Below are positions 28,121 to 36,503 of a stretch of 64,000 nucleotides of DNA, piece after piece. The position numbers and the translations under genes are program-made. The notes below the pieces were generated by a model. The model searched no databases. It had not been told where the DNA came from and was given only the letters and a program-made list of their open reading frames with translations. Source of the DNA: Achromobacter sp. HZ34 (lineage in GTDB: Bacteria; Pseudomonadota; Gammaproteobacteria; Burkholderiales; Burkholderiaceae_B); the NCBI RefSeq assembly GCF_002209485.1, contig NZ_NJIX01000003.1, positions 124,001 through 188,000 on the forward strand, written 5' to 3'. How positions within the stretch are numbered: position 1 is the stretch's first letter; the number at the start of each line of letters is the position of its first letter.

Positions 28121-29359
28121 ATGCTGGAATTCGACGACGCCCAACGACAACTGGCGCAGGGCGCGCCCGCTCCCACCCGGACCCTGGTCGTGCCGCTGCA
28201 CGAGGCCGCCGGCCTGGTGCTGGCCACCGATATCACGGCCACCCTGGACCTGCCGCCGGCCGACAACAGCGCCATGGACGGCTACGCCCTGCGCTACGAG
28301 GACTATGCCGCCGCCGGCGCCGTGCCGCCCGCCTTGCCGGTCCAGCAGATCGTCTATGCCGGCCAGGCGCCGGCCCCTCAGGCAGCGGGCCAGCTGACGC
28401 GCCTGTTCACGGGCAGCATCATGCCGGTGGGCGCCGACACCGTGATCATGCAGGAAGACACCCGGGCCGCCGAGAGCGCGGACAGCGCAGGCGCTGGCCG
28501 CATCGAAATCCTGGCCGAACCCAAGCCGGGCCAGCACGTGCGCCGGCGCGGCGAAGACGTGGCGGCCGGCCAGCCTTTGCTCGCTGCCGGCACGCGGCTG
28601 GACGCGGCGCACATCGCCCTGCTGGCCTCGCAAGGGCTGGCCGAAGTGACCGTGCATCCGGCGGTGCGGGTGGGCATCCTGACCACCGGCGATGAACTGG
28701 TGACGCCGGGCACGCCGCGCACCGGCCATCAGATCTACAACTCCAACGGTGTCATGCTGGCCGCCCTGGTCAATGGCATGGGCGCGCGCGCCACGCACGT
28801 GCTGCATGCGCGCGACGATGAAGCCAGCCTGCAGGCAGCGTTGCAGACGCTGACGGATGAATGCGACCTGGTGCTCAGCGTCGGCGGCGTTTCGGTGGGC
28901 GACAAGGACCTGGTGAAGCCGGCCCTGGAGAGCCTGGGCGCCACGCTGGCGCTGTGGAAGGTGCGCATGAAACCCGGCAAGCCGGTGGCCATGGCGCACG
29001 TGGCAGGCAAGCCCGTGGTCTGCCTGCCTGGCAATCCGGTGTCGGCCTACGCGGTATTCACCGTGCTGGTCACGCCCTTGCTGCGCCGCATGCAGGGACG
29101 CAAGGAACTGTTCCCGCAGGTCAGCTACCTGACCCTGCGCACGCCCAAGCCGCGCCACGACGCGCGCGAGGAATTCTTGCGCGTGCAGCGCGTGGTCAAC
29201 GCGGGCAGCGTCGGCGAATTGGCGGTGTTCGATCGCCAGAGTTCGGGGGTGATGAGTTCCCTGCCCTGGGCCACCGGGTTGGCCCGCATTCCGGCGGGCG
29301 TGCCTGTCTACGACGGCGAGAAAGTCGCGTACTACGACTTCCGCCATTGGCAGGCCTAG
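28121..29359 (+). CDS. moeA: Molybdopterin molybdenumtransferase MoeA
   Basis: Inserts molybdate into adenylylated molybdopterin. 412 residues. N-terminal blocks DLPPADNSAMDGYALR and FTGSIMPVGADTVIMQED define the family; the MoaB-like domain shows GILTTGDELV, YNSNGVMLAALV and LVLSVGGVSVGDKDL, then KPVVCLPGNPVSAYAVFTVL. The C-terminal domain IV follows. It ends the + strand molybdenum cofactor group, facing mobA. Confidence 0.96.
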   Translation: MLEFDDAQRQLAQGAPAPTRTLVVPLHEAAGLVLATDITATLDLPPADNSAMDGYALRYEDYAAAGAVPPALPVQQIVYAGQAPAPQAAGQLTRLFTGSIMPVGADTVIMQEDTRAAESADSAGAGRIEILAEPKPGQHVRRRGEDVAAGQPLLAAGTRLDAAHIALLASQGLAEVTVHPAVRVGILTTGDELVTPGTPRTGHQIYNSNGVMLAALVNGMGARATHVLHARDDEASLQAALQTLTDECDLVLSVGGVSVGDKDLVKPALESLGATLALWKVRMKPGKPVAMAHVAGKPVVCLPGNPVSAYAVFTVLVTPLLRRMQGRKELFPQVSYLTLRTPKPRHDAREEFLRVQRVVNAGSVGELAVFDRQSSGVMSSLPWATGLARIPAGVPVYDGEKVAYYDFRHWQA

Positions 29360-29422
29360 GGACCTGGAGGCACAGGGTCTTAGGGTCTTAGCGTTTCAGG
29401 GTCTTGGGATCTCAGAGGCTCA

Positions 29423-29464
29423 GGGCCTTGGAGCCATGCCGATCCGAGAGGATCGCCAAGGCCC
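29423..29464. terminator. Nested hairpin between convergent moeA and mobA
   Basis: Outer stem GGGCCTTGG / CCAAGGCCC encloses an inner stem CGATCC-GAGA-GGATCG with a GNRA-type tetraloop. Just before it (29372-29430) lie several imperfect CAGGGTCTTRGG copies. Position suggests transcript ends for both genes, though there is no T run. Confidence 0.5.
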
Positions 29465-29478
29465 GGCTACAGCGACGA

Positions 29479-30327
29479 TTACGGCTTGGCAACGCCGGCC
29501 GTGATCTTCTCCGCCTGGGCCAATTCGTCCGCCGTGTTCAGGTTCATGAACGCGGCGGCATCGCCGCAATCCACTTCGATGCAGCCGTGCGCATCCTGCC
29601 AACGATCCACCTTGCGTTCGCCTGCATCCAGATAAGCACGCAGCGCAGGCAGCAGGTCGACCGGCAACAGCATGCAGACCGATTGCCGACGACCGCCGGC
29701 ATGCGCGACGGCGATGCGCGGCGCGCCTCCATGGGCCCCGGCCGTGGCGCGATCAGTGGCGCAGCCCGCCACCGCCGCATCCGTGACGCTGTCCGCGCGT
29801 AGCGCCGCCGCCAGGCGCGCGACCAGGTCCTGGGGTAGAAAGGGCGTATCGCAAGGCGCGGTCACCACCCAGGGCAAGGGACTGCCCGCCAAACCGGCCG
29901 CGATACCGGCCAGCGGTCCTTGCCAGGCACCATGCGCGGGATCGTCGGCCAGCACCGGCGCATAGCGGGCGTAGCTGTCCGCATTACGGTTGGCGCTGAC
30001 CAGCAGGTGCGCCACCTGCGGCGCCAGCGTAGCGGCAACATGATCGACCAGCGGCCTGCCGCGCAACCGTACCAGTCCCTTGTCGATCTCGCCCATGCGC
30101 GCACCGCGGCCACCGGCCAGGATCAGGCCGGCGATATTGCCTCCCGCGCCCGCGGCCGGGACCGGGGATGTGGCTGGGGTCGTGCCCGAGGATGTGGCCG
30201 AGGATGTGGCCGAGGATGTGGCCGAGGATGTGGCCGGAGATGGGGCCGGAGATGTGGCCTTGGTTGCCGCCGCAGCCGCTCGTGGCCCGGAATTGCCTGC
30301 CTGCGTGCGCGGCGCCTCGTCAGCCAC
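29479..30327 (-). CDS. mobA: Molybdenum cofactor guanylyltransferase MobA with repeat-rich N-terminus
   Basis: Adds GMP to Mo-molybdopterin to make the MGD form used by DMSO-reductase-family enzymes such as formate dehydrogenases. The nucleotidyltransferase domain starts with [18 protein letters not shown] and continues with [16 protein letters not shown] and [11 protein letters not shown]. Before it is an unusual ~60-residue Ala/Thr/Ser/Pro leader containing ATSS repeats. The start is a GTG overlapping the moaA stop by 8 bases; no alternative start lies between the repeats and the enzyme domain, so the leader is probably translated. Confidence 0.9.
   Translation of the reverse strand: MADEAPRTQAGNSGPRAAAAATKATSPAPSPATSSATSSATSSATSSGTTPATSPVPAAGAGGNIAGLILAGGRGARMGEIDKGLVRLRGRPLVDHVAATLAPQVAHLLVSANRNADSYARYAPVLADDPAHGAWQGPLAGIAAGLAGSPLPWVVTAPCDTPFLPQDLVARLAAALRADSVTDAAVAGCATDRATAGAHGGAPRIAVAHAGGRRQSVCMLLPVDLLPALRAYLDAGERKVDRWQDAHGCIEVDCGDAAAFMNLNTADELAQAEKITAGVAKP
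30188..30259. repeat. 12-bp tandem repeat array inside mobA
   Basis: Four perfect copies of GAGGATGTGGCC followed by two variant copies, coding ATSS units on the minus strand. Copy-number change by multiples of 12 would keep the reading frame. Confidence 0.9.
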
Positions 30328-31435
30328 CGATGTAGCTCATTTCGATTTTGTGTTCGCTGGCCGCCGCGGCATCCGGCGCCGCTTGCGAACGGTGTTCTGA
30401 ATAGTTGTCGGCGCGCCCTTGCCAGATGCCGGCCAGGGCCCGTGCCAGACGCGTCTCGTCGCCGGCACCCCGTATCACCGCGCGCAGATCATGGCCTTGC
30501 GTCGCGAACAGGCACAGGAACAGCCGCCCTTCGGGCGACAGCCTGGCGCGCGTACAGCCGCCGCAGAAAGCGTGCGTCACGCTGGAGATCACGCCCACCT
30601 CGCCGGCGCCGTCGGCGTAAGCCCAGCGCTCGGCCACGCGGCCCATGGCGTCGTCCACCACCGCGCGCATGGGCCAGGCCTCGTTCAGTCGCGCCACCAC
30701 GTCGGCGCTGGGCACCACCTCGGCCATGTTCCAGCCGTTGGTGCTGCCCACGTCCATGTATTCGATGAAACGCAGGATATGGCCCGAACCACGAAAGTGC
30801 CGCGCCATGGGCACGATCTGGTCGTCGTTGGCGCCCTTGCGCACCACCATATTGATCTTCACCGGCGCCAGGCCGGCGGCGGCCGCGGCCTCGATGCCCT
30901 CCAGCACCTGGGCCACATCGAAATCACTGTCGCTCATGCGCGCGAACACGCCGGGATCCAGGGCGTCCAGGCTGACGGTCACCCGGTCCAGGCCCGCGGC
31001 CTTCAACGCCTGCGCCTTGCGCGCCAGCAGGCTGCCGTTGGTGGTCAGCGTCAGCTCGGGCTTGTCGCCTTCGGGCGTACGCAACTCGGCCAGCAGCGCC
31101 ACCAGCGTCTCGATATTCCTGCGCAGCAGCGGCTCACCCCCCGTCAGGCGGATCTTGCGCACGCCCATGGCAACGAACACACGCGCCGCGGCGGCGATTT
31201 CCTCGAAGGTCAGCAGGTCGCGATGGGGCAGGAATTCGTGGTGCTTGTCGAACACATCGCGCGGCATACAGTAGGTGCAACGGAAGTTGCAGCGGTCCGT
31301 GACCGATATCCGCAGGTCGCGCAAAGGCCGCCCGCGGGTGTCGAGCAGGGGCTCGCCAGGCAGGGGCAGATACGCCGGCGCTGGCGCAATACCCGGCGCC
31401 TGGCGATGATCGGTGAGAAAAATCACTCTGGACAT
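30320..31435 (-). CDS. moaA: GTP 3',8-cyclase MoaA
   Basis: Radical-SAM enzyme that starts molybdenum cofactor synthesis from GTP. 371 residues from [12 protein letters not shown]. The N-terminal cluster motif is C49-NFR-C53-TY-C56 and the C-terminal GTP-binding cluster uses C291, C294 and C308 ([18 protein letters not shown]). The extreme C-terminal Gly-Gly (SYIGG), required for activity in MoaA, is present. It heads the moaA-mobA unit, divergent from the FdsG-like gene. Confidence 0.97.
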   Translation of the reverse strand: MSRVIFLTDHRQAPGIAPAPAYLPLPGEPLLDTRGRPLRDLRISVTDRCNFRCTYCMPRDVFDKHHEFLPHRDLLTFEEIAAAARVFVAMGVRKIRLTGGEPLLRRNIETLVALLAELRTPEGDKPELTLTTNGSLLARKAQALKAAGLDRVTVSLDALDPGVFARMSDSDFDVAQVLEGIEAAAAAGLAPVKINMVVRKGANDDQIVPMARHFRGSGHILRFIEYMDVGSTNGWNMAEVVPSADVVARLNEAWPMRAVVDDAMGRVAERWAYADGAGEVGVISSVTHAFCGGCTRARLSPEGRLFLCLFATQGHDLRAVIRGAGDETRLARALAGIWQGRADNYSEHRSQAAPDAAAASEHKIEMSYIGG

Positions 31436-31556
31436 AGGAGAATCATAGCTTTTTACGGCTTGCCCGCGCCGCCGGACTTTTCTGGCTCGCCTTTTGTTTC
31501 GCGCTTGTATCCCCCTTGTTGCGCTTTTGCCCCGCTTTGCCCCACTCGCTAGCCTT

Positions 31557-31883
31557 ATGACCACACCAGCAGCAGGCCTTTCTCGGAACGCGGATGAGCC
31601 CCAGGGCGACGGTGCCCCCGGTGCCCGCCACCGCATCGAGCTGTGCCGTGACTCCTCATGCCAGGCCATGGGCGGCGACCGGTTGGCGAATCACGTGCGC
31701 AAGAAATTGGGCTGTGAGTTCCATTCCCACAGCTGTGACGGGGTCTTTGCCCTGGAGCCGGTGGATTGTCTCGGGCTGTGCGCACGCTCGCCCGGCATGC
31801 TGATCGATGGCATCCCCTACGCCCAGCTGACGCCCCGCCGCTTCGACAAGATCCTGGACTACATCCGGAAGGCGGCGTCCTAG
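31557..31883 (+). CDS. Short FdsG/NuoE-like thioredoxin-fold [2Fe-2S] protein
   Basis: 108 residues. The Cys pattern CRDSSC...CLGLC with the flanks [17 protein letters not shown] and [19 protein letters not shown] matches the C-terminal [2Fe-2S] domain of FdsG, the gamma subunit of NAD-dependent formate dehydrogenase, and NuoE. The N-terminal helical domain usual in FdsG is missing, and no FdsA/FdsB genes follow. The neighbours are moaA (divergent) and fdhD. It may be a stand-alone electron carrier related to formate dehydrogenase, or a diverged remnant. The start chosen is MTTPAAGL; an upstream in-frame ATG (31494) is less likely. Confidence 0.75.
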   Translation: MTTPAAGLSRNADEPQGDGAPGARHRIELCRDSSCQAMGGDRLANHVRKKLGCEFHSHSCDGVFALEPVDCLGLCARSPGMLIDGIPYAQLTPRRFDKILDYIRKAAS

Positions 31884-32054
31884 ACCCGGCCGATACCAGG
31901 CGCCGCGGCCGGAACCAAGGGCGGCCATGATAAACACGAGGAACAAGCAGGCCGGACGCGCCCCGGCCACGGCGTGTTATATAGCCATTTCCATCCCCAG
32001 CATGAAGCTGCTGGCTGGCCAGACGAGCAGCCTGCAGCCTCTTTCCGCGACATC

Positions 32055-32885
32055 ATGGATATCGATTCCCAAGCGCATCCGACGTGGCATTCCGCGCAAG
32101 TCCTGCGCGTGCGTGGCGGCCGGCTGCAGCCGGCACCGCAATCCGACCGGTTGGCGGAGGAAACGCCCATCGCGCTGGAGTTCAATGGCATCAGCCACGC
32201 CACCATGCTGGCGACGCCCGCCGACCTGGAAGACTTCGCCCTGGGTTTTTCCTTGACCGAGGGCATCGTGGCAAGCGCGCACGACGTCCGCGGCATCGAG
32301 TTGCGCGAAGAATGCGATGGCATCGTCGTCGAAGTGGAAATCTCCAGCGCCTGCGCCGCGCGCCTGAAGGAACGGCGCCGCGCCATGTCGGGGCGCACTG
32401 GCTGTGGCTTGTGCGGCGTGGAAACCCTGCCTGAAGTGGTACGCGACGTCGCCCCCGTGGCCGCGGCTGCTGCCCTGCCCCTGGCCGCGGTCCTGGCAGC
32501 CATGCAAGCCCTGCGCGAGCGCCAGCCCCTGCATAACGCCACCGGCGCCACGCATGCCGCGGCCTGGGCGGACGTTGATGGGCAGTTGCGCTACGTGCGC
32601 GAAGACGTCGGCCGGCATAATGCGCTGGACAAGCTGGTGGGCGCGCTTGCCCGTGCGGATGTCGATGCCGCGCAGCGCGCCGGCAGCCTGATCGTGGTTT
32701 CCAGCCGGGCCAGTTTCGAAATGGTGCAAAAAACCGCCGCCGCGGGCGTGGGCATGCTCGCCGCCGTGTCTGCCCCGACCGCGCTGGCGCAGCGCCTGTC
32801 GCGGCGCCTGGGCGTCGGCCTGATGGGCTTCATGCGCGGCGACGATGCCACGCTCTACGCCTGCCCCGAACGCATCGCCGGCTGA
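32055..32885 (+). CDS. fdhD: Formate dehydrogenase accessory sulfurtransferase FdhD
   Basis: Transfers sulfur from a cysteine desulfurase to the bis-MGD cofactor of formate dehydrogenases. The functional motif CGLCG is present (RTGCGLCGVETL), together with EETPIALEFNGISHATMLATP, LGFSLTEGI and REDVGRHNALDKLVGA. The start MDIDSQAH gives 276 residues; an earlier ATG (31974) is possible, as no good ribosome-binding site decides. It needs MobA-made MGD, in keeping with its place by the molybdenum cofactor genes. Confidence 0.95.
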   Translation: MDIDSQAHPTWHSAQVLRVRGGRLQPAPQSDRLAEETPIALEFNGISHATMLATPADLEDFALGFSLTEGIVASAHDVRGIELREECDGIVVEVEISSACAARLKERRRAMSGRTGCGLCGVETLPEVVRDVAPVAAAAALPLAAVLAAMQALRERQPLHNATGATHAAAWADVDGQLRYVREDVGRHNALDKLVGALARADVDAAQRAGSLIVVSSRASFEMVQKTAAAGVGMLAAVSAPTALAQRLSRRLGVGLMGFMRGDDATLYACPERIAG

Positions 32886-32900
32886 GGTCCGCCGAATGCC

Positions 32901-33758
32901 CTACCGCCGGGCCGCGGCGCGTCCGGCAGGCCCGGTGGATCGCAAATAGTCACTGGGCGCCGCCCCGAAGCTGCGCCGAAACGCCGCCGTGAACGCGCTG
33001 GGACTGTTATAGCCATGCTCCAGCGCCACCTCCAGCACCGAAGCCCCCGCCACCAGGCGCGGCAGGCTGAGCAACAGCCTGGCTTCCCGGCACCACACGC
33101 CCAGGTTCATGCCGGTCTCGCGCAGGAACAGGCGTGCCAGGGAACGCGGATGCATATGCAGCACCCGCGCCCAGCCCGCCAGGCTGACCTGCTCCGCCGG
33201 GTCCCGCACCAGGTCACGGCATAGCGCCGCCAGGCCCGCATGCGCCGGCATGGGCACGTGCAAGGACAAAGGCTGGGCCCGTTCGATCTCATCCAGCACC
33301 AGGGTCATCAAGTGCTCGTCCCGCCCACCGGTCACGTAGTCGCGCGGCAAGCCGACCGCCGCGATCACCAGCTCACGCAACAGCGGACCGACCTCGAACA
33401 CCTGGCAGCTTTCCCATAAGCCGGCCCGTAAACCGGGCTCGACGAATACCGTGCGCATCGCCACGTCGCCGGCCATGACGATTTCGTGCCGGGTCCGCGG
33501 CGGCACCCAGACTGCGCGGCCAGGCGGCACGACCCAGCTGCCGCTGGCCGCCCGCACCAGCATCACACCGGAGATGGCGTACAGCATCTGCCCGCGCCTG
33601 TGGGCGTGCATGGGGATGACAGCCCCATCGGCGGGGTCCATGGCATAGGCCACCACCGGTTGCGCCGTGCGCTCGCCGTGCACCAGCGCGCGATCGCCCG
33701 CGCCGATGTCCAGCCAGTCCTGGCTGTCATCGACCACGGCAGATTCCGATTTGTCCAT
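32901..33758 (-). CDS. AraC family transcriptional regulator
   Basis: 285 residues from MDKSESAVVD. The N-terminal cupin-like sensing part contains HAHRRGQMLYAISGVMLV and WVPPRTRHEIVMAG. The C-terminal HTH pair (about residues 190-275) has LAGWARVLHMHPRSLARLF and the second helix-turn-helix ALEHGYNSPSAFTAAFRRSFGAAPSDY. It is divergent from an Fsr-like exporter, the usual layout for a regulator of its neighbour. An alternative start 57 bases upstream exists but looks unconserved. The ligand is unknown. Confidence 0.9.
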   Translation of the reverse strand: MDKSESAVVDDSQDWLDIGAGDRALVHGERTAQPVVAYAMDPADGAVIPMHAHRRGQMLYAISGVMLVRAASGSWVVPPGRAVWVPPRTRHEIVMAGDVAMRTVFVEPGLRAGLWESCQVFEVGPLLRELVIAAVGLPRDYVTGGRDEHLMTLVLDEIERAQPLSLHVPMPAHAGLAALCRDLVRDPAEQVSLAGWARVLHMHPRSLARLFLRETGMNLGVWCREARLLLSLPRLVAGASVLEVALEHGYNSPSAFTAAFRRSFGAAPSDYLRSTGPAGRAAARR

Positions 33759-33830
33759 TTCACGACGATAAAAGTGAATCCGTAGAGAGATTTCCACGCC
33801 TCGCCTTTTTAGCATGTCCTTTCCTCAACC

Positions 33831-33853
33831 CAAGCGAAATAACGCAAGTGAAA
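33831..33853. promoter_or_regulatory. Direct repeat in the AraC/MFS intergenic region
   Basis: CAAGCGAAA and CAAGTGAAA start 14 bases apart, just ahead of the exporter start. Direct half-sites are usual for AraC-family binding, but this is only a candidate. Confidence 0.3.
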
Positions 33854-33861
33854 GGCATCCC

Positions 33862-35064
33862 ATGACAACGCATCACCCTTCCCCGGACCGTGTCCGCCTC
33901 GGACTCCTGACCGGCACCCACGCCGTCAACGACCTGTACCAAGGGCTGGTGCCCGCCCTGCTGCCCCTGATGGTCCTGGAGCGCGGCTACAACTACACCG
34001 CGGTCAGCGGCCTGATGCTGGCCGCCACCGGCCTGTCCAGCGTGGTGCAGCCCCTGTTCGGCCTGTATGCCGACAAGGCGCCGCGGGGCTGGCTGGTGCC
34101 GCTGGGCTTCCTGGTCGCGGCGCTGGGACTGGTGCTGGCCGGCATGAGCGGCGACAGCTATATCGCCACCTGGCTGGCCGCGGCGCTGTGCGGCCTGGGC
34201 ATCGCCGCCTACCACCCTCCCGCCACCGTGGCGGCGCGCGCCGCGGGCGGCGGCTCGCAACGGGCCATGAGCGTATTCGCGGTGGGCGGCACCATAGGCG
34301 CGTCGTTCGCGCCCTTCCTGGCCAGCACGGTGGTCGGTGGCGGGGCTTTGAATCGCAGCTGGCTGCTGGCCTTGCCGGCCGTGCTGATGGCGCTGCTGTG
34401 GGTAGCCGCCAACGCGGGCAGGCGCAAGCACGGCAACACCCACGCCAAGGCCCGCAAGATCGCCGGCCATGCGGCCAATGACTGGCGCGCATTCGCCTTG
34501 TTGTGCGGCGTGATCGTCGGCTGGTCGGTTCCCTATGTCACCGTGCTGTCCATGCTGTCGCTGTATGTCACCCGCGAACTGGGCGGCGCGCCTTACATGG
34601 GCGCGGCGGCGCTGACCACCTTCACCGCCGCCGGCGCGGTCGGCACTTTGCTGGGCGGTTGGCTGGCGGACCGCTGGGGGCGCATGCCGGCCATCCGGCT
34701 GGGCTATATGCTGGCGCTGCCGGCCCTGGGTGGCCTGGCGCTGGCGCCCGATGCCGTGTGGGCATGGTGCTGCACCGGCGCGCTGGGCGTGGCCATGTTC
34801 CTGCCATTCTCGGCCCAGGTGACGTTGGCGCAGGACTATCTGCCGCGCAATCCCGCCACCGCCAGCGGCATCACGCTGGGTCTGGCCATGTCGATCGGCG
34901 GCATGGTGTCGCCCCTGTTCGGCCTGCTGGCGGACGCGCGTGGCATCCGCTATACGCTGACGTGCATCCTGGTGGTGCTGGCGGTGTCGGCCGCGCTGTC
35001 GCTGCGCATGCGCAATCGCGCCGTGTCCGCCACGGTGGGTGTGGAACGGCCCGCGCGGGCGTAA
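33862..35064 (+). CDS. MFS transporter, fosmidomycin-resistance (Fsr) type
   Basis: Twelve-helix major facilitator protein. The start MTTHHPSPDRVRL follows an in-frame ATG at 33814 that would add 16 unconserved residues. The N-terminal GTHAVNDLYQGLVPALLPLMV and the segment GLGIAAYHPPATVAARAAGGGSQR are signatures of the Fsr subgroup, drug or metabolite exporters. The second half has GTLLGGWLADRWGRMPAI. The divergent AraC regulator probably controls it. Cargo cannot be predicted. Confidence 0.88.
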   Translation: MTTHHPSPDRVRLGLLTGTHAVNDLYQGLVPALLPLMVLERGYNYTAVSGLMLAATGLSSVVQPLFGLYADKAPRGWLVPLGFLVAALGLVLAGMSGDSYIATWLAAALCGLGIAAYHPPATVAARAAGGGSQRAMSVFAVGGTIGASFAPFLASTVVGGGALNRSWLLALPAVLMALLWVAANAGRRKHGNTHAKARKIAGHAANDWRAFALLCGVIVGWSVPYVTVLSMLSLYVTRELGGAPYMGAAALTTFTAAGAVGTLLGGWLADRWGRMPAIRLGYMLALPALGGLALAPDAVWAWCCTGALGVAMFLPFSAQVTLAQDYLPRNPATASGITLGLAMSIGGMVSPLFGLLADARGIRYTLTCILVVLAVSAALSLRMRNRAVSATVGVERPARA

Positions 35065-35110
35065 AACTAAGCACAACGCAGCGCTGAAACCGTCACCAAA
35101 GCAAGCAGGC

Positions 35111-35145
35111 AAAACAAAGCCCCACCCTTCATCGAAGGGTGGGGC
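35111..35145 (-). terminator. Terminator for the universal stress protein gene
   Basis: 12-bp stem GCCCCACCCTTC / GAAGGGTGGGGC with a 3-base loop; on the minus strand it is followed by TTTGTTTTG. It can also end the + strand MFS gene, whose stop is 46 bases away. Confidence 0.7.
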
Positions 35146-35289
35146 CTATCATCCATGACACGTGCAGCACGTATGGCAGCATGGGGCGCTGCGCTTGCTG
35201 CACGTGGCCACATGGATCCGGACACGGCGGCACCGGAAGTGTCCGCCGCGTCGCGGACGGCATCGGCGGCAGACGCCGCCGGCAACGCC

Positions 35290-35757
35290 TTACTTTTCCT
35301 TGTCTTCCTTGACGCGGTACACCAGCACGCCGGTGTGGGCCAGCGACAGCACCTTGGCCGTCACGCTGCCCAACAGCAGGCGCGACAGACCGCTGCGGCC
35401 GTGGCTGCCGATGAAGATCAGGTCGCAGCCCGTTTCTTCGGCCGCCTGCACGATGCCGTCGGCAACATTGAAATTCGAGACCGCCCGCGAAGTCGCCTTC
35501 ACCCCCGCCGTTTCGGCGCGGTCCAGGACGGATTTCAGATATCGGCTCGACTGCTCGGCCGAGGCTTTTTCATAGTCCTCGTCGGTGATGGCATAGGCAG
35601 CAGCCATGCCATCGAAGCCGATGGTCGCGGCAAAGGGCTGGGTCACATACAGCGCGACCACTTCAGCGCCCACCGAACGGGCAAAGCAGACGCCGGCGTT
35701 GGCGGCTTGGGCAGACAGCGGCGAACCGTCAGTGGGAATCAGGATTTTTTTAAACAT
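35290..35757 (-). CDS. Universal stress protein (UspA family)
   Basis: 155-residue single-domain Usp protein. It begins with FKKILIPTDGSPLSAQA and ends with the ATP-binding signature GSHGRSGLSRLLLGSVTAKVL (G2xG9xGS pattern), then GVLVYRVKEDKEK. This marks the ATP-binding class of universal stress proteins, involved in stress endurance and redox or motility control. A single gene with its own terminator. Confidence 0.93.
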   Translation of the reverse strand: MFKKILIPTDGSPLSAQAANAGVCFARSVGAEVVALYVTQPFAATIGFDGMAAAYAITDEDYEKASAEQSSRYLKSVLDRAETAGVKATSRAVSNFNVADGIVQAAEETGCDLIFIGSHGRSGLSRLLLGSVTAKVLSLAHTGVLVYRVKEDKEK

Positions 35758-35957
35758 GGTGCCTGCTCCTGGGAACTTGGAAATTTCAATTTACAGGAAA
35801 ACAGCAACACGTGGATGAGCACCCACCCCGGGACAACCCCAGGGGCTGGCGCCACGGACGCTGCAGCCGGTAACCGCAGCGCCGGCCGCGGACCGCGAAG
35901 CGCCAGGGCGCCGCGCGCCTGCCAGGCCGGCGCCGCCTGCAACGGATACCCTGAATA

Positions 35958-36296
35958 TCAGCCCTGCGCAGCCAGGAACAGGTTGGTGCAGCGCGTGCCC
36001 GAACGGCAGTAGGCCAGCACCGGCGTGGGCAAGGTGCGCAGCAACTCGCCGAAGTGAGCCACGTCCTCGGCCGTCATGGCGCCGCTGACCACGGGCTGGT
36101 ATTCCACCCGCAGGCCGGCGTTCAGCGCGGCTTCCGACACTTGCGCGGCGGTGGGCTGGTCCTGGCCGCCTTCGTAGTCCGGCCGATTGATGATCACGCT
36201 CTTGTAGCCGGCGGCAGCCACGGCGGGCATGTCATCGGGCGAGAGCTGGGGAGCGACCGAGAAATCGTCGGTCAGCACGCGGACGGGAAGGGACAT
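35958..36296 (-). CDS. TIGR01244 family sulfur transferase (DUF442, protein-phosphatase-like fold)
   Basis: 112 residues from MSLPVRVLTDDFSV. The family is related to dual-specificity phosphatases and rhodaneses. The active-site loop YCRSGTRC is visible near the C-terminus, and the conserved N-terminal DDFSVAPQLSPDDMPAVAAAGYKSVIINRPDYE is typical. Some family members are fused to sulfide-handling beta-lactamase-fold enzymes (Blh); here it stands alone. Its role in sulfide or persulfide handling is inferred from the family. Confidence 0.88.
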   Translation of the reverse strand: MSLPVRVLTDDFSVAPQLSPDDMPAVAAAGYKSVIINRPDYEGGQDQPTAAQVSEAALNAGLRVEYQPVVSGAMTAEDVAHFGELLRTLPTPVLAYCRSGTRCTNLFLAAQG

Positions 36297-36503
36297 GATG
36301 AATTCCTTGAAGAGTCGAAAGCACGTGCCGCGCCATGCTACGGCGGCAAACATTCAATCCGACAGTATATGCAGGAAATCGCCACGCGCAGCCGGCCGCG
36401 CGGCCACCGCGCCAGGATGCGATGCCCACGCGGCAGCGGCGGCAGCGGCGCCAGCGGCGCCGGCGGCGCGGCGGGTCGGCCGCGTCCGCCATGCCGCAGC
36501 GGT

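Noticed and set aside
30188-30259. Possible CRISPR-like array
   Set aside because: The 12-bp units are contiguous without unique spacers and lie inside the mobA reading frame, so this is a minisatellite.
31436-31556. Molybdenum cofactor riboswitch upstream of moaA
   Set aside because: The short gap to the divergent FdsG-like gene shows no long multi-stem element of the expected kind.
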